A stretch of DNA of 64,000 nt from JAUMBM01 sp964645715 (GTDB lineage: Bacteria > Bacteroidota > Bacteroidia > Chitinophagales > Saprospiraceae): NCBI GenBank assembly GCA_964645715.1, contig CAZYAO010000014.1:1-64000 (forward strand). Reading direction: 5' to 3'. Positions within the stretch are counted from its first letter, which is position 1. Each line of letters opens with the position of its first letter. Both the position numbers and the translations under genes were made by a program. This document shows, in pieces, positions 26,894-36,148 of this stretch. Below the pieces are notes generated by a model. That model saw only the letters and a list, made by a program, of their open reading frames with translations. It was not told the origin of the DNA and made no database searches.

Positions 26894-28302
26894 AAAAGAA
26901 ACTCTACATCATTATTTGCAGCCTGCTGCTGCCTATGTCTGCAGGTCTGCTGGCTCAGAACGTACGCGTTGTAGATCCTCAGACCCTCTGGAACTGGGTC
27001 AAAGAGCAGCATCCCGACGCTAGGCGGATGTTGCTGTTGAGGGATCAGTCTCGACAGATGTACATGGAAGCCCAGGGCGCATTTGACCCCAAGATGTATG
27101 CTTTTCAGGAACAAAAAACCTTTGGTGGCAGCGATTACTTCAGGTTTGGAGGTGGCGGGCTCAAGTGGGCCACACCTTTCGGAGCAGAAGTAAAAGCAGA
27201 ATATAACTGGGCGGACGGCATCTACCTGAATGGGGAAAGAGAACTCCCTGATGCCGGTCAGGCTGTATTAGGGATAAGCCTTCCTCTAGGCGAAGGGTTA
27301 TTCATTGATGAGCGTCGAGCTAACTTATGGATAGCACGAACAGCAGAACGAATGAACGACGCCCGTGCTGCCATGCTGGGTAATGAATTGTACCTCGATT
27401 GTCAAAAAACTTATTGGGAGTGGTCATGGAGTTATCATGCGCTACAGGTCATTGACGAAGCCCTGCAGGTCAGTCGGGAGCAATTTGAGGTGATTAAAGA
27501 AAGTTACCTACAAGGGAAGCTCCCTGCCATTGACACCCTTGAATCCTTTCTACAATTGCAGCAATGGACACTGGAGAGAGAGCAGGCAGCACTGTCTCTG
27601 GCAGCTGCAGAAGCCCAACTAGCTGTATTTCTGTGGGGTGACACAGGCCAACCCATGCCTTTGCCTGCTGACTGGCAGCCCGTGTCGCCGACTGCTCCTT
27701 TAGACACCCTAGATATTGACTCCATCAGGAATCAGCTAAACCAGCATCCGGAACTACGGCAGTATGCCATCAAGCTTGAGCAACTTACTATCGAGCGTCG
27801 CTGGAAGGCTGAGCAGCTCAAGCCCGACATCAACATTTCATACAATCTTCTTGGCGACGGATGGGGATTTAACGGCAACCCCGTTGATGGTAATATTTAC
27901 AATATTCTCAGCAACAACTATAAATTGGGGATTCAATTTGAGATGCCATTACTCCTACGCAAAGAACGTGGAGCGCTCCAACTGGCCGACATCAAATTAG
28001 CTGAAACAGACTGGCAGTTGAAGCTCAAGCAGCAGGCATTACAGGCCAAGATGGACGTATACATTGCTTCCCTTGCTGCACTGGAAAGACAGCTGGTACT
28101 GGGCTCTTCTGTTGTTGATCAGTACAGGCAACTTTTTGAAGCTGAGCGAATAAAATTCGAAGCAGGTGGCAGCTCCATTTTTTACCTTAACGTACGACAA
28201 CAAAAGCTACTTGAATCAAAGATGAAGCTGTTGAAGCTACAGACTGAGCGTCACAAGATGTTAGCGTCTCTAATTTGGTCATCAGGAACCGGCTACCGAT
28301 GA
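26890..28302 (+). CDS. TolC-family outer membrane efflux protein
   Basis: 470 aa. Signal peptide MKKKLYIIICSLLLPMSAGL with cleavage after about residue 22 (LLAQ). Two OEP-type halves with long amphipathic helices (about 170-260 and 365-460) form the periplasmic tunnel. The ATGA overlap with hlyD points to translational coupling. It completes a tripartite exporter. It converges on murI with only 17 nt between stops and no visible terminator. Confidence 0.87.
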   Translation: MKKKLYIIICSLLLPMSAGLLAQNVRVVDPQTLWNWVKEQHPDARRMLLLRDQSRQMYMEAQGAFDPKMYAFQEQKTFGGSDYFRFGGGGLKWATPFGAEVKAEYNWADGIYLNGERELPDAGQAVLGISLPLGEGLFIDERRANLWIARTAERMNDARAAMLGNELYLDCQKTYWEWSWSYHALQVIDEALQVSREQFEVIKESYLQGKLPAIDTLESFLQLQQWTLEREQAALSLAAAEAQLAVFLWGDTGQPMPLPADWQPVSPTAPLDTLDIDSIRNQLNQHPELRQYAIKLEQLTIERRWKAEQLKPDINISYNLLGDGWGFNGNPVDGNIYNILSNNYKLGIQFEMPLLLRKERGALQLADIKLAETDWQLKLKQQALQAKMDVYIASLAALERQLVLGSSVVDQYRQLFEAERIKFEAGGSSIFYLNVRQQKLLESKMKLLKLQTERHKMLASLIWSSGTGYR

Positions 28303-28319
28303 GAACGAATTCGCCTTTA

Positions 28320-29123
28320 TCAGGGCTTATTGGAAAGATTAACCTGAGTAACCGGATAATTTTCACCAAAGAGATGGTTGATAGTTACTTCCATAACCGA
28401 CTGTTGCCCTGAGGCAAAAAAAGTATATAGTGGACTCGAGCCCGTATCCGGTTGCTGCAGGCCATGGGTCAGCAACAGCTCCTCTACCCTTCGAGCGACA
28501 GCAGGTGCCGGATTGATGATGGCCAGATCGGCGCCTGCGATTTGTCGGATCAGCGGCTCGACCAGCGGATAGTGCGTACAACCGAGTACAATTGTGTCGA
28601 CACCTTTTTCCATCATGGGAGAGAGAATTTCCCTGAGCAATTGCGCCGTTTCGGCATCAGCCCACTTACCCTGTTCAATTAGAGGAACTAATCCAATGCA
28701 GGGATCTTCCCAGACCTTTACCCCATGAGCGAACCGACGCATTAGGCTGGCATAACGATCACTGTGGATCGTGGTATACGTTGCGAGCACCCCTACCCTA
28801 CCGTTGCGCGTTGCCTGCGCTGCAGGTTTGACGGCGGGTTCCATTCCGACGAAAGGCAGGTGAGGCCATTCTGCACGGAGTACATGCAATGCTGCAGCCG
28901 TTGCCGTATTGCAAGCGACCACAATTAGTTTGGCTCCCTGTCCGACCAGGAAGTCCGTAATTTCCAATGAATATTGAATAATATTAGCGGCAGGCTGAGG
29001 ACCGTAGGGAACGCGTGCCGTATCGGCAAAATAACAGAGCGCCTCTTCAGGGAGGCGCTCTGCTATTGCTTTGAGGACGGTCAGGCCGCCCACACCAGAA
29101 TCAAATACACCGATAGGCTGCAT
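28320..29123 (-). CDS. murI: Glutamate racemase
   Basis: 267 aa; makes D-glutamate for peptidoglycan. Two-base racemase residues are visible: D8/S9 in GVFDSGVGG, C71 in VVACNTA, and C182 with H184 in LGCTHYPL. Full length and cytosolic. It is the last gene of a minus-strand group with two OmpH/Skp genes, a linkage common in Bacteroidota. Confidence 0.96.
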   Translation of the reverse strand: MQPIGVFDSGVGGLTVLKAIAERLPEEALCYFADTARVPYGPQPAANIIQYSLEITDFLVGQGAKLIVVACNTATAAALHVLRAEWPHLPFVGMEPAVKPAAQATRNGRVGVLATYTTIHSDRYASLMRRFAHGVKVWEDPCIGLVPLIEQGKWADAETAQLLREILSPMMEKGVDTIVLGCTHYPLVEPLIRQIAGADLAIINPAPAVARRVEELLLTHGLQQPDTGSSPLYTFFASGQQSVMEVTINHLFGENYPVTQVNLSNKP

Positions 29124-29154
29124 GGTAGCAAGAGCGGTGACGATAGAAATCTAC

Positions 29155-29667
29155 TTAATTTTGGGAAGCAAGCTTCGCCTTAACCAGATCGCCTACATTG
29201 GCAGAAGGATCTGTATACAGCAGTACCTGTTCATCGAAGATCATAGTGTAGCCACCTTCTGTGGCAACATCTTTGATTGCCTTATTGATGCGGTCGTAGA
29301 TAGGCTGGAGCAATTCATTGCGCTTTGTCTGCACCTGCTGAACCATTTCCTCCTCTTCTTTGCTAAGGGCAGCCTCGCGCTCGCGCAAGCGGCTACTCTC
29401 CTCCTCTTGTTGGCGAGGGGAAAGCTCACCCCGCTCCATTTTTTGTCTTACAAGATTAAAATCCTGCTGCAGTTGCTCGAGATTACCTTGCAGGCGCTTC
29501 TGCAGTTGTGACTGAAGCGCCTCCAGATTAGCTTCCGCCTGTTTGACTTCCGGCATTTCCACCAAGATAGCTGCAGAATTGAGGTAGCCAAATTTCTGTG
29601 CGTGGGTTAGCTGAAAGCTGCTCACCACGAGCACCAGCGACAGGGCTAATTGCAACACGTTTTTCAT
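29155..29667 (-). CDS. OmpH/Skp-family periplasmic chaperone (copy 1)
   Basis: 170 aa from the ATG at 29667. Signal peptide (MKNVLQLALSLVLVVSSFQL) ends at THAQ-KFGYLNS. The mature part is a coiled coil (about 45-125) flanked by the small beta domain, as in Skp, which holds unfolded outer-membrane proteins in its cavity. The end of the fold GGYTMIFDEQVLLYTDPSAN is typical. Second of two tandem copies, 31 nt upstream of murI. Confidence 0.88.
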   Translation of the reverse strand: MKNVLQLALSLVLVVSSFQLTHAQKFGYLNSAAILVEMPEVKQAEANLEALQSQLQKRLQGNLEQLQQDFNLVRQKMERGELSPRQQEEESSRLREREAALSKEEEEMVQQVQTKRNELLQPIYDRINKAIKDVATEGGYTMIFDEQVLLYTDPSANVGDLVKAKLASQN

Positions 29668-29756
29668 AGTCAGTAACAAATTTAGTGAACCCAAAAGAGT
29701 TGGCACTGGCAAAGGTAATGAAAAATAATACACTTCGACGCCCGATAAAAACGCAA

Positions 29757-30278
29757 TTATCGCAATCTGCTGATAATATCTTCGGTTTTATCGTATTGTG
29801 CATTGGTAAAAATCATACCTGCATTACTTGATTTATCGAAGATAAAATCATAGCCACGCTCTGCGGCATACGCTTCGATAGCGCGATAAACCTTATCCTG
29901 AATAGGTCTTACCAGTTCTTGCCGTCTGCGAAAAAGTTCCCCCTCTGGTCCGAAACGTTCACGCTGAAGGTCGCGCACATTTTTCTCTTTGTTCATAATT
30001 TCCTCTTCGCGCTGGCGGCGCATATCTTCGCTCAGGAGTACCTGTTCGGCCTGATAGCGGTTGTACATACCTTTAATGAGATCATACTCCTGAGCAATTT
30101 CCTGACGCCACGCGGCTGCCTGGCGGTCGAGTTCTGTCTGAGCTCCCTTGTATTCCTCCACAGATTCGAGGATACGGTCAATTTCTACGTAAGCAAATTT
30201 TTGTGCATTCAGCACCGAGGAAGTAGTTGTGAGCACAGCCAGCAACAGTAACGAGGCTAAAACCAATCGAGTTGTCAT
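29757..30278 (-). CDS. OmpH/Skp-family periplasmic chaperone (copy 2)
   Basis: 173 aa with signal peptide (MTTRLVLASLLLLAVLTTTS, cleavage near LNAQ). Same fold as the neighbour: KFAYVEIDRILESVEEYKGA, a charged coiled coil with RRQREEEIMNKEKNVRDLQR, and the end RGYDFIFDKSSNAGMIF. The two copies differ clearly, so the duplication is old. Usually bamA precedes such pairs; here rpoN does. Confidence 0.88.
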   Translation of the reverse strand: MTTRLVLASLLLLAVLTTTSSVLNAQKFAYVEIDRILESVEEYKGAQTELDRQAAAWRQEIAQEYDLIKGMYNRYQAEQVLLSEDMRRQREEEIMNKEKNVRDLQRERFGPEGELFRRRQELVRPIQDKVYRAIEAYAAERGYDFIFDKSSNAGMIFTNAQYDKTEDIISRLR

Positions 30279-30300
30279 AATCGCTTCATTTAAGTCGAGC

Positions 30301-30308
30301 CAAAAATA
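30301..30308 (-). promoter_or_regulatory. Predicted -7 element before the OmpH/Skp pair
   Basis: Minus strand TATTTTTG (30308 to 30301) lies 22 nt before the first ompH ATG. No -33 TTG is visible. A nearby dyad CTTTTTACT (30334-30342) / AGTAAAAAG (30349-30357) between rpoN and this gene could act as a weak rpoN transcript end, but it lacks GC pairs and a T-run. Confidence 0.35.
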
Positions 30309-30467
30309 ATTATTTCTGATGAGGTTGGACGATCTTTTTACTATCGGCAGTAAAAAGGAAGGTCGGTATCATCTGCACAGAGAACGAATAAAACAGGTAC
30401 AAAGGATGAGCAAATATTCGCTTTAACAGATGTTTAACGATAGGAAGCTTATTACGTTAGCAGTATG

Positions 30468-31997
30468 TTACAGCTCCTTTCGAAGGCGAGCGACTGGAAT
30501 ACCGAGCTGTTCGCGATACTTTGCGACGGTACGCCTGGCGATATCATAGCCCTTTTGCAGCAACATATCTTTTAGTTTTTCATCACTTAGCGGCTTTCGT
30601 TTGCTCTCACCATCAATAAACTCCTTGAGTACCTTTTTCACTTCCAGTGTGGACACCTCTTCGCCCTCACTGGTTGACAACGCCTCGGAGAAAAAGCTTT
30701 TGAGCCGATGGACACCGAACTCAGTCTGCACAAATTTACTATTGGCGACACGAGAAACCGTGGATATGTCGAGTCCTGTTATATCTGCAACATCTTTGAG
30801 AATCATAGGTTTCAGCCTTTTTTCATCGCCGCTGAGCAGGTAGTCGTACTGATAGTGCATGATAGCATACATTACATTGAAGAGCGTTTCCTGCCGTTGC
30901 CGTATCGCATCGATAAACCATTTGGCCGAATCAATTTTCTGCTTAATGAACAATGCTGCCTCTTTCTGTTTTCGATTGACTTTTCCGGCTTTGGCGCTGG
31001 ATCGATAAGCACGCAGCATATCCCTGTAGTGATCAGACACCCGCAGATCGGGTGCATTTTTGCTGTGCAGATTGAGTTCCAGTTCACCATCGCGATTGGT
31101 AATCAGAAAATCTGGTATAACATATTGATTACCGTTGGTATCACTTCCACTATACCCACTAGCAGGCTTGGGGTTGAGTTTGAGTATCTCGTCTATTGCC
31201 CCCTTCAGATCATCCTCTTCGATATCGAGCTGTCGGCAAAGTTTATCGTAGTGTTTTTTACTAAACTCATCAAAGTAATCCCTGATAATATCGCGTGCAA
31301 GGCGAATATCCAGCACTTGATATACGGAAAAGGAATCACTTTGCGCCAATTTGGTCTCCAGCTGAATAAGCAAGCATTCCCTCAAATCACGAGCCCCGAG
31401 CCCCGGGGGATCAAAACGTTGAATCTGCAACAACACTGCCCTAATTTCTTCTGATGTTACGGCAATATTTCTGGTAAAAAGCAAATCATCCATGATAGCA
31501 TCGGCGTCACGACGCAAGTAACCGTCATCGTCAATGCTGCCGATAATCTGTCGCGCGATAATCTCTGCCCGTTCATTATCAAGCTGCAGCATACCCAGCT
31601 GCTGCTCCAGATAGTCGTGAAAATCATTTTCTACGGCTATAGGGAGCTGCTTATCGGCCTCCGGAGCGTAAGTATCTGCAGAAGACTGGTAAGAAACAGG
31701 ATCTTCATCGATGAACTGCTGTATGTAGTCATCCAGTTGAAAATCATCCCGTGCATAATCCTCCTCCTCGGACGAACCTCCCCCTTGGTCGAAAGTATCA
31801 TCTCCGGAAAAAGACATATCAGAAGCGGGTTCTTCAAAAACGGCTCCATCTCCCTCTTCAAGGGCAGGATTTGACTCCAGTTCCTCCTTTATCCGCTGTT
31901 CCAATATCGCTGTAGGAATCTGCAACAGTTTCATTAGCTGAATCTGCTGCGGAGACAGCTTTTGGAGCATTTTCTGACTTAAAGTCTGTTTAATCAT
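30468..31997 (-). CDS. rpoN: RNA polymerase sigma-54 factor
   Basis: 509 aa from the ATG at 31997 (MIKQTLSQKMLQKLSPQQIQ). Region I is Gln/Leu-rich for activator response; an acidic region II spans about 50-110; the core-binding domain follows; the RpoN box ARRTVAKYRE near residue 490 recognises the -24 element. It needs an AAA+ enhancer-binding protein, none of which is encoded in the window. Start chosen because region I starts here; an upstream start adds only five residues. Confidence 0.95.
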   Translation of the reverse strand: MIKQTLSQKMLQKLSPQQIQLMKLLQIPTAILEQRIKEELESNPALEEGDGAVFEEPASDMSFSGDDTFDQGGGSSEEEDYARDDFQLDDYIQQFIDEDPVSYQSSADTYAPEADKQLPIAVENDFHDYLEQQLGMLQLDNERAEIIARQIIGSIDDDGYLRRDADAIMDDLLFTRNIAVTSEEIRAVLLQIQRFDPPGLGARDLRECLLIQLETKLAQSDSFSVYQVLDIRLARDIIRDYFDEFSKKHYDKLCRQLDIEEDDLKGAIDEILKLNPKPASGYSGSDTNGNQYVIPDFLITNRDGELELNLHSKNAPDLRVSDHYRDMLRAYRSSAKAGKVNRKQKEAALFIKQKIDSAKWFIDAIRQRQETLFNVMYAIMHYQYDYLLSGDEKRLKPMILKDVADITGLDISTVSRVANSKFVQTEFGVHRLKSFFSEALSTSEGEEVSTLEVKKVLKEFIDGESKRKPLSDEKLKDMLLQKGYDIARRTVAKYREQLGIPVARLRKEL

Positions 31998-32012
31998 AAT
32001 ACCAATTGTCAA

Positions 32013-32545
32013 CTAAGCCTGGTGCACAGTCATCATGTCCTCATAAACCGAAACGGGCGGGCGGGATATGGCAGACAACCCATTACCTGTGTAATTAAAC
32101 CCATTATGCCTGTCGGCGTGTGGACATATTGAACAACTGTCCGTGCTATCTTATGCAAGTGAAAAAATACATGCCAATGCAGTAGCTGAAGACTCCCAGT
32201 ACAAACATTGTATTATTGATACGCAAGCCCGGCATTTTTGTTTTGATATTTGGCAAGATTTTTGATGACAATTTAAAAATAAAATTCATATAAACTTTTC
32301 GTTTTACAAATTAAAAAAAATAATTTATTTAACAAAATAACAAACAGCACACTAATTGCACAACAAACATATACGTTCCGAAAAACAGAATACGTGCCTT
32401 ACAGCAGACAATATAAATATATTGCGAAAAAAACCATTAGATGTCAATTCAACCCAAAATACAGAGAATTCCTGCAAGATGAAACCAAGCACTGCCAGTC
32501 ATTGTTGTGTAATATTGATTTAGATATCAAACAAACGACCAACGC
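32013..32545. other. Long AT-rich intergenic region between divergent rpoN and M16 peptidase genes
   Basis: 533 nt without a convincing ORF. The half next to the peptidase is very AT-rich (32270-32345). A TAnnTTTG match on the minus strand (TATGTTTG, 32371 to 32364) could serve rpoN but is 370 nt away. No dyad, RNA gene or repeat is evident. Confidence 0.5.
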
Positions 32546-35428
32546 ATGACAGTAACCTCCCCGGTGTCTGAAACACAAGGAAGAATAAGTTTTATTGAAT
32601 GGCAGGGAGACCCCCTGCGGGTAAAGCAATACAAGCTTAGCAACGGGCTTACGCTCTATATGAGTGTTAACCATAATGAGCCACGCATACATACCAACAT
32701 AGCATTTAGAGCAGGCTCCAAGTATGATCCTGCGGAAGCCACTGGACTAGCGCACTATATGGAACATATGCTCTTCAAAGGAAGCAGCCAGTTAGGGACA
32801 CTTAACTGGGCGGAAGAGCATCAGCTTTTGGAAAGGATAGCTGATTTGTTTGAAGTGTATCGAAAAACAGCGGATAGTGAGCGTCGCAAAGCGCTGTACG
32901 CTGAAATCGACCAGCTCAGCCAAGAAGCGACGCGCTGGGTTGCACCCAATGAATATGATCGCCTTGCGACGGCACTAGGATCGCGGGACACCAATGCATA
33001 TACCGGGCTTGAGCAGACGGTATACGTCAATGACATTCCTGCCAACGAATTGGAGCGCTGGTTCATGCTCGAATCAGAGCGATTTCGCAACTTAGCCCTA
33101 CGTCTCTTTCACACCGAATTGGAAACTGTCTACGAAGAATTCAATATAGGGCAGGATCATGATTTTCGAAAATCACATCACGCGCTGTTATCGCTGCTCT
33201 TTCCCAACCATCGCTACGGAACCGAGACCATCATCGGGCGGCCCGAACATTTGAAAAATCCCTCTATCAGGCTGATAGAGTCTTTTTTTAGCACATATTA
33301 CGTACCTAACAATATGGCCATTGTGCTGGCAGGAGAGTTCGATCCGGAAGAAGCGGTAGTACTGGCAGAGCGCTACTTCGGAGATTACAAAGCCAAAGAC
33401 TTTCCGCAGCACATTTTCGATGAGCAGCCTGTACTGACTGCCCCTGTTCGCAAAGAAGTACTGGGGCAAGAATCTCCTTACCTGATTATGGGGTGGCGAC
33501 TGGGTTCCGGGCGGAGTGAAGAGGGGCTTATGGCATCGCTGGTACAACATTTGCTGCACAACCAACAGGCGGGGCTGATAGACCTCAACGTCAACCAGGA
33601 GCAAAAAGCTCTGGAGGCGGAGGCCTTTGCATGGCTAATGGAAGACTACTCCATACTGGGCTTATTTGGCAAGCCCAGAGACGGACAAACGCTCGAGGAG
33701 TTGGAAGCGCTACTACTTGAACAAATGCGCATGCTTGCCGCGGGAGAGTGGGAAGAATGGCTGCTTGAAGCCTGCATTAAGGATATGAAGCTGGGTGACA
33801 CCAAAGGTCACGACAACAATGACGCACGCGTATCTGCCATTACAAACTGTTTTGTGCTGGGGATTCCGTGGGAGCAGCACATTCAGCGGTTCAGCTGGCT
33901 ACAGGCACGCACCAAGAAAGATATTGTAGCTTTTGTGCGCGAGCGATGCCCGCTGCATGCCTATGCGTCCGTCTACAAGCGACAGGGCACTGACCCGGGT
34001 GTTATCAAGGTTGAAAAACCCACCATTACCCCCATTGAGCTTAAGCGAGAAGAACTTTCAGCATTTGGGCGACAGTTTCTCAGCAATCCCCCTGCGCGGA
34101 TGTCTCCGGTTTTTGCAGATTTTGAAAACACCATTCATCGGCAGACTTTGCAGCCCGGGCTGGAATTTCACTACGTCAACAACCCGACCAATGATGCATT
34201 CCGGCTTGACTACATATTTGAGCTGGGTAAGTTGCATAGCAGAGAACTATCACTGGCCGTAGGTTATCTCCCCTACCTGGGTACGAGCAAACTTAGTGCT
34301 GCGGACATTCAACGATCGTTTTTCCGGCTGGGCCTTCATTTTGAAGTACTGATTTATGACGAACGCTGCCACATCTCACTCACCGGATTGGAAGAATCCA
34401 TGGCTGCCGGTATGGAGCTGGTAGAACATATTCTATCTGATTTACAACCAGATAAAGACACCTGGTCGTTGGTACTGGAGGATATTCTGCTCAAACGTGC
34501 CAACGCCAAGCAGGATCGATCCGTAATTCTCCGTGAGGCACTTAGCAGCTATGCCCGCTACGGTTCCAGTTCGCCCTTTACCTACCGGCTTGATACGGAA
34601 GCATTGGGTACTCTGACACCTGATCAGCTAATCCGCGAGTTACAGCAACTACTCAACCACGAGCATCGCATCTATTATTACGGGCGTAAACAACCTGAAG
34701 TAATATTACAGCTCCTCAGGCAACACCATCGAACTCCTGCCTCGTTACTACCGCCGCCACCCAGCCTGCGTTTTGAGCAGCTTCCCACCGAACAGGATGA
34801 GGTACTATTTGTCCATTTTCCGCTGGTGCAGACAGATCTGCTGATGATGTCGCGTGGTACACCTCAGTTCAACCTTGAAGAATACAACCTGCAGGACTTA
34901 TACAATGAATACTTTGGCTATGGGCTTTCCTCTATAGTTTTTCAGGAAATACGGGAAGCCAAAGGGCTTGCATACAGCACTTACGCCTACTACTCGAGCC
35001 CCGACAGGAGAGATCGGGCCCATTATCTTCGGGCCTATGCGGGCACACAACCAGATAAAGTAGCGGATGCTCTTCCCGCGCTCAGAAACATCATTGAACA
35101 AATGCCCGTGGTGCCCGAAGCGATTGAACAGGCGCGTCAATCGTTGATACAGCGCATTGAGAGCGACCGGATTTCACCCCGACGGCTTTACTGGGAAGCC
35201 CAAGGGAGCTGGGATTTAGGACATTCGCATGATCTGCTACGGAATATGTACGACACACTTCAACAATTGCCCCCAACGGGGCTGCTCGATTTTCACCATA
35301 AGTATGTACAAGGGCGTTGTTACAAGCTGCTAGTACTGGGTGATGAAAATCAGGTGCCGCTGGATTTTCTCGACCGCGCCCATGGTCCTATTCGAAGGCT
35401 GTCGCTGGAAGAGATTTTTGGCTATTAA
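32546..35428 (+). CDS. M16-family zinc metallopeptidase (two-part, cytosolic)
   Basis: 960 aa. The inverted zinc motif HxxEH is at H70-H74 (HYMEH), with the third ligand in the Glu-rich helix at about 191-198 (ELETVYEE). N-terminal catalytic half and a C-terminal non-catalytic half (about 520-960) form the clamshell typical of pitrilysin-type enzymes. No signal peptide or lipobox, so it appears cytosolic, although many Bacteroidota M16 proteins are exported. It likely degrades peptides. Monocistronic, ended by a strong terminator. Confidence 0.9.
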   Translation: MTVTSPVSETQGRISFIEWQGDPLRVKQYKLSNGLTLYMSVNHNEPRIHTNIAFRAGSKYDPAEATGLAHYMEHMLFKGSSQLGTLNWAEEHQLLERIADLFEVYRKTADSERRKALYAEIDQLSQEATRWVAPNEYDRLATALGSRDTNAYTGLEQTVYVNDIPANELERWFMLESERFRNLALRLFHTELETVYEEFNIGQDHDFRKSHHALLSLLFPNHRYGTETIIGRPEHLKNPSIRLIESFFSTYYVPNNMAIVLAGEFDPEEAVVLAERYFGDYKAKDFPQHIFDEQPVLTAPVRKEVLGQESPYLIMGWRLGSGRSEEGLMASLVQHLLHNQQAGLIDLNVNQEQKALEAEAFAWLMEDYSILGLFGKPRDGQTLEELEALLLEQMRMLAAGEWEEWLLEACIKDMKLGDTKGHDNNDARVSAITNCFVLGIPWEQHIQRFSWLQARTKKDIVAFVRERCPLHAYASVYKRQGTDPGVIKVEKPTITPIELKREELSAFGRQFLSNPPARMSPVFADFENTIHRQTLQPGLEFHYVNNPTNDAFRLDYIFELGKLHSRELSLAVGYLPYLGTSKLSAADIQRSFFRLGLHFEVLIYDERCHISLTGLEESMAAGMELVEHILSDLQPDKDTWSLVLEDILLKRANAKQDRSVILREALSSYARYGSSSPFTYRLDTEALGTLTPDQLIRELQQLLNHEHRIYYYGRKQPEVILQLLRQHHRTPASLLPPPPSLRFEQLPTEQDEVLFVHFPLVQTDLLMMSRGTPQFNLEEYNLQDLYNEYFGYGLSSIVFQEIREAKGLAYSTYAYYSSPDRRDRAHYLRAYAGTQPDKVADALPALRNIIEQMPVVPEAIEQARQSLIQRIESDRISPRRLYWEAQGSWDLGHSHDLLRNMYDTLQQLPPTGLLDFHHKYVQGRCYKLLVLGDENQVPLDFLDRAHGPIRRLSLEEIFGY

Positions 35429-35463
35429 AAAAGCCGCCCGCGTAGCTGCGGGCGGCTTTTTTT
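35427..35463. terminator. Bidirectional intrinsic terminator
   Basis: GCCGCCCGC (35433-35441) / GCGGGCGGC (35448-35456) with a 6-nt loop, flanked by A6 on the left and T7 on the right. It serves the peptidase gene on the plus strand and the converging lipoprotein gene on the minus strand. Confidence 0.9.
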
Positions 35464-35466
35464 AAT

Positions 35467-36024
35467 CTAGGGCCATGCAACATTGATCCGCATATTTTTA
35501 TTCCCGGCTTTACCTGTTTGAACGGACGTAATTTGGTAGCCCAGTCCGGGCATAAAAGTGAGTTCACGACGCGTATCTGCGATAGCTGAAGAGAAAAATT
35601 CCTCCACCAGTACGCGGCTCACCTTCCCGTCCATGAAGTCAACGTGTAGCCTGCGCGTAGGCACTCTTGCATCCGTCGCCTCATAGGTGACAGACTCGAG
35701 GACACCAGCCTGGCTAACAAGGCTGTCAATGGTATATTTATCAAGCCATGCAGGTTTATTGATATCTGCCTGTACGAACAGGTCGAGCTCCTTGTCGTAG
35801 TCGAGTGTTGACAGGACTTTTTCTTCGATACGATCACCGAGACTAACAGATTTGACAGCCTTCGGCTGATTGCGTTGCAACCCACGTGCTTGTTGACGAA
35901 TATAGCCCTCGAGGTCAAAAAAAGCTAGGTGAGCCCCCTTTTGGGTGTCCTCGGGCGTGCAGGCAAGCAATGTGGTCAGTATTGTGAACAGCCAAAAGCT
36001 ACGTATCAGATACCGGATAACCAT
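35467..36024 (-). CDS. Predicted lipoprotein of unknown function
   Basis: 185 aa. The N-terminus MVIRYLIRSFWLFTILTTLL ends in a lipobox (LLAC, Cys at about 21), so it should be lipid-anchored in the periplasm or outer membrane. The rest is soluble and mixed alpha/beta (LFVQADINKPAWLDKYTIDS, VDFMDGKVSRVLVEEFFSS). No family recognised. It lies downstream of gpmI on the same strand (124-nt gap). Confidence 0.75.
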   Translation of the reverse strand: MVIRYLIRSFWLFTILTTLLACTPEDTQKGAHLAFFDLEGYIRQQARGLQRNQPKAVKSVSLGDRIEEKVLSTLDYDKELDLFVQADINKPAWLDKYTIDSLVSQAGVLESVTYEATDARVPTRRLHVDFMDGKVSRVLVEEFFSSAIADTRRELTFMPGLGYQITSVQTGKAGNKNMRINVAWP

Positions 36025-36148
36025 GGATAGTAAGTCATTGTGCGCCGACAGGCATTATACTGCCGGCAATGGAAGCAATGCTACAAGAACAGCCAGGCAA
36101 GCTTTCGGTTGAAGAAACAGCGAATAAAAGCGAATGCCGCAGACAACC

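Noticed and set aside
30334..30357. AT-rich 9-bp dyad between rpoN and the OmpH/Skp genes as a terminator
   Set aside because: Stem is almost all A-T and has no T-run on the transcribed side, so it is too weak to call.
30708..31454. 248-codon plus-strand frame inside rpoN
   Set aside because: Antisense shadow of a conserved gene without family resemblance.
32013..32545. Possible small RNA or gene in the long gap upstream of rpoN
   Set aside because: Only AT-rich sequence with no promoter-hairpin-T-run arrangement; nothing supports a gene.
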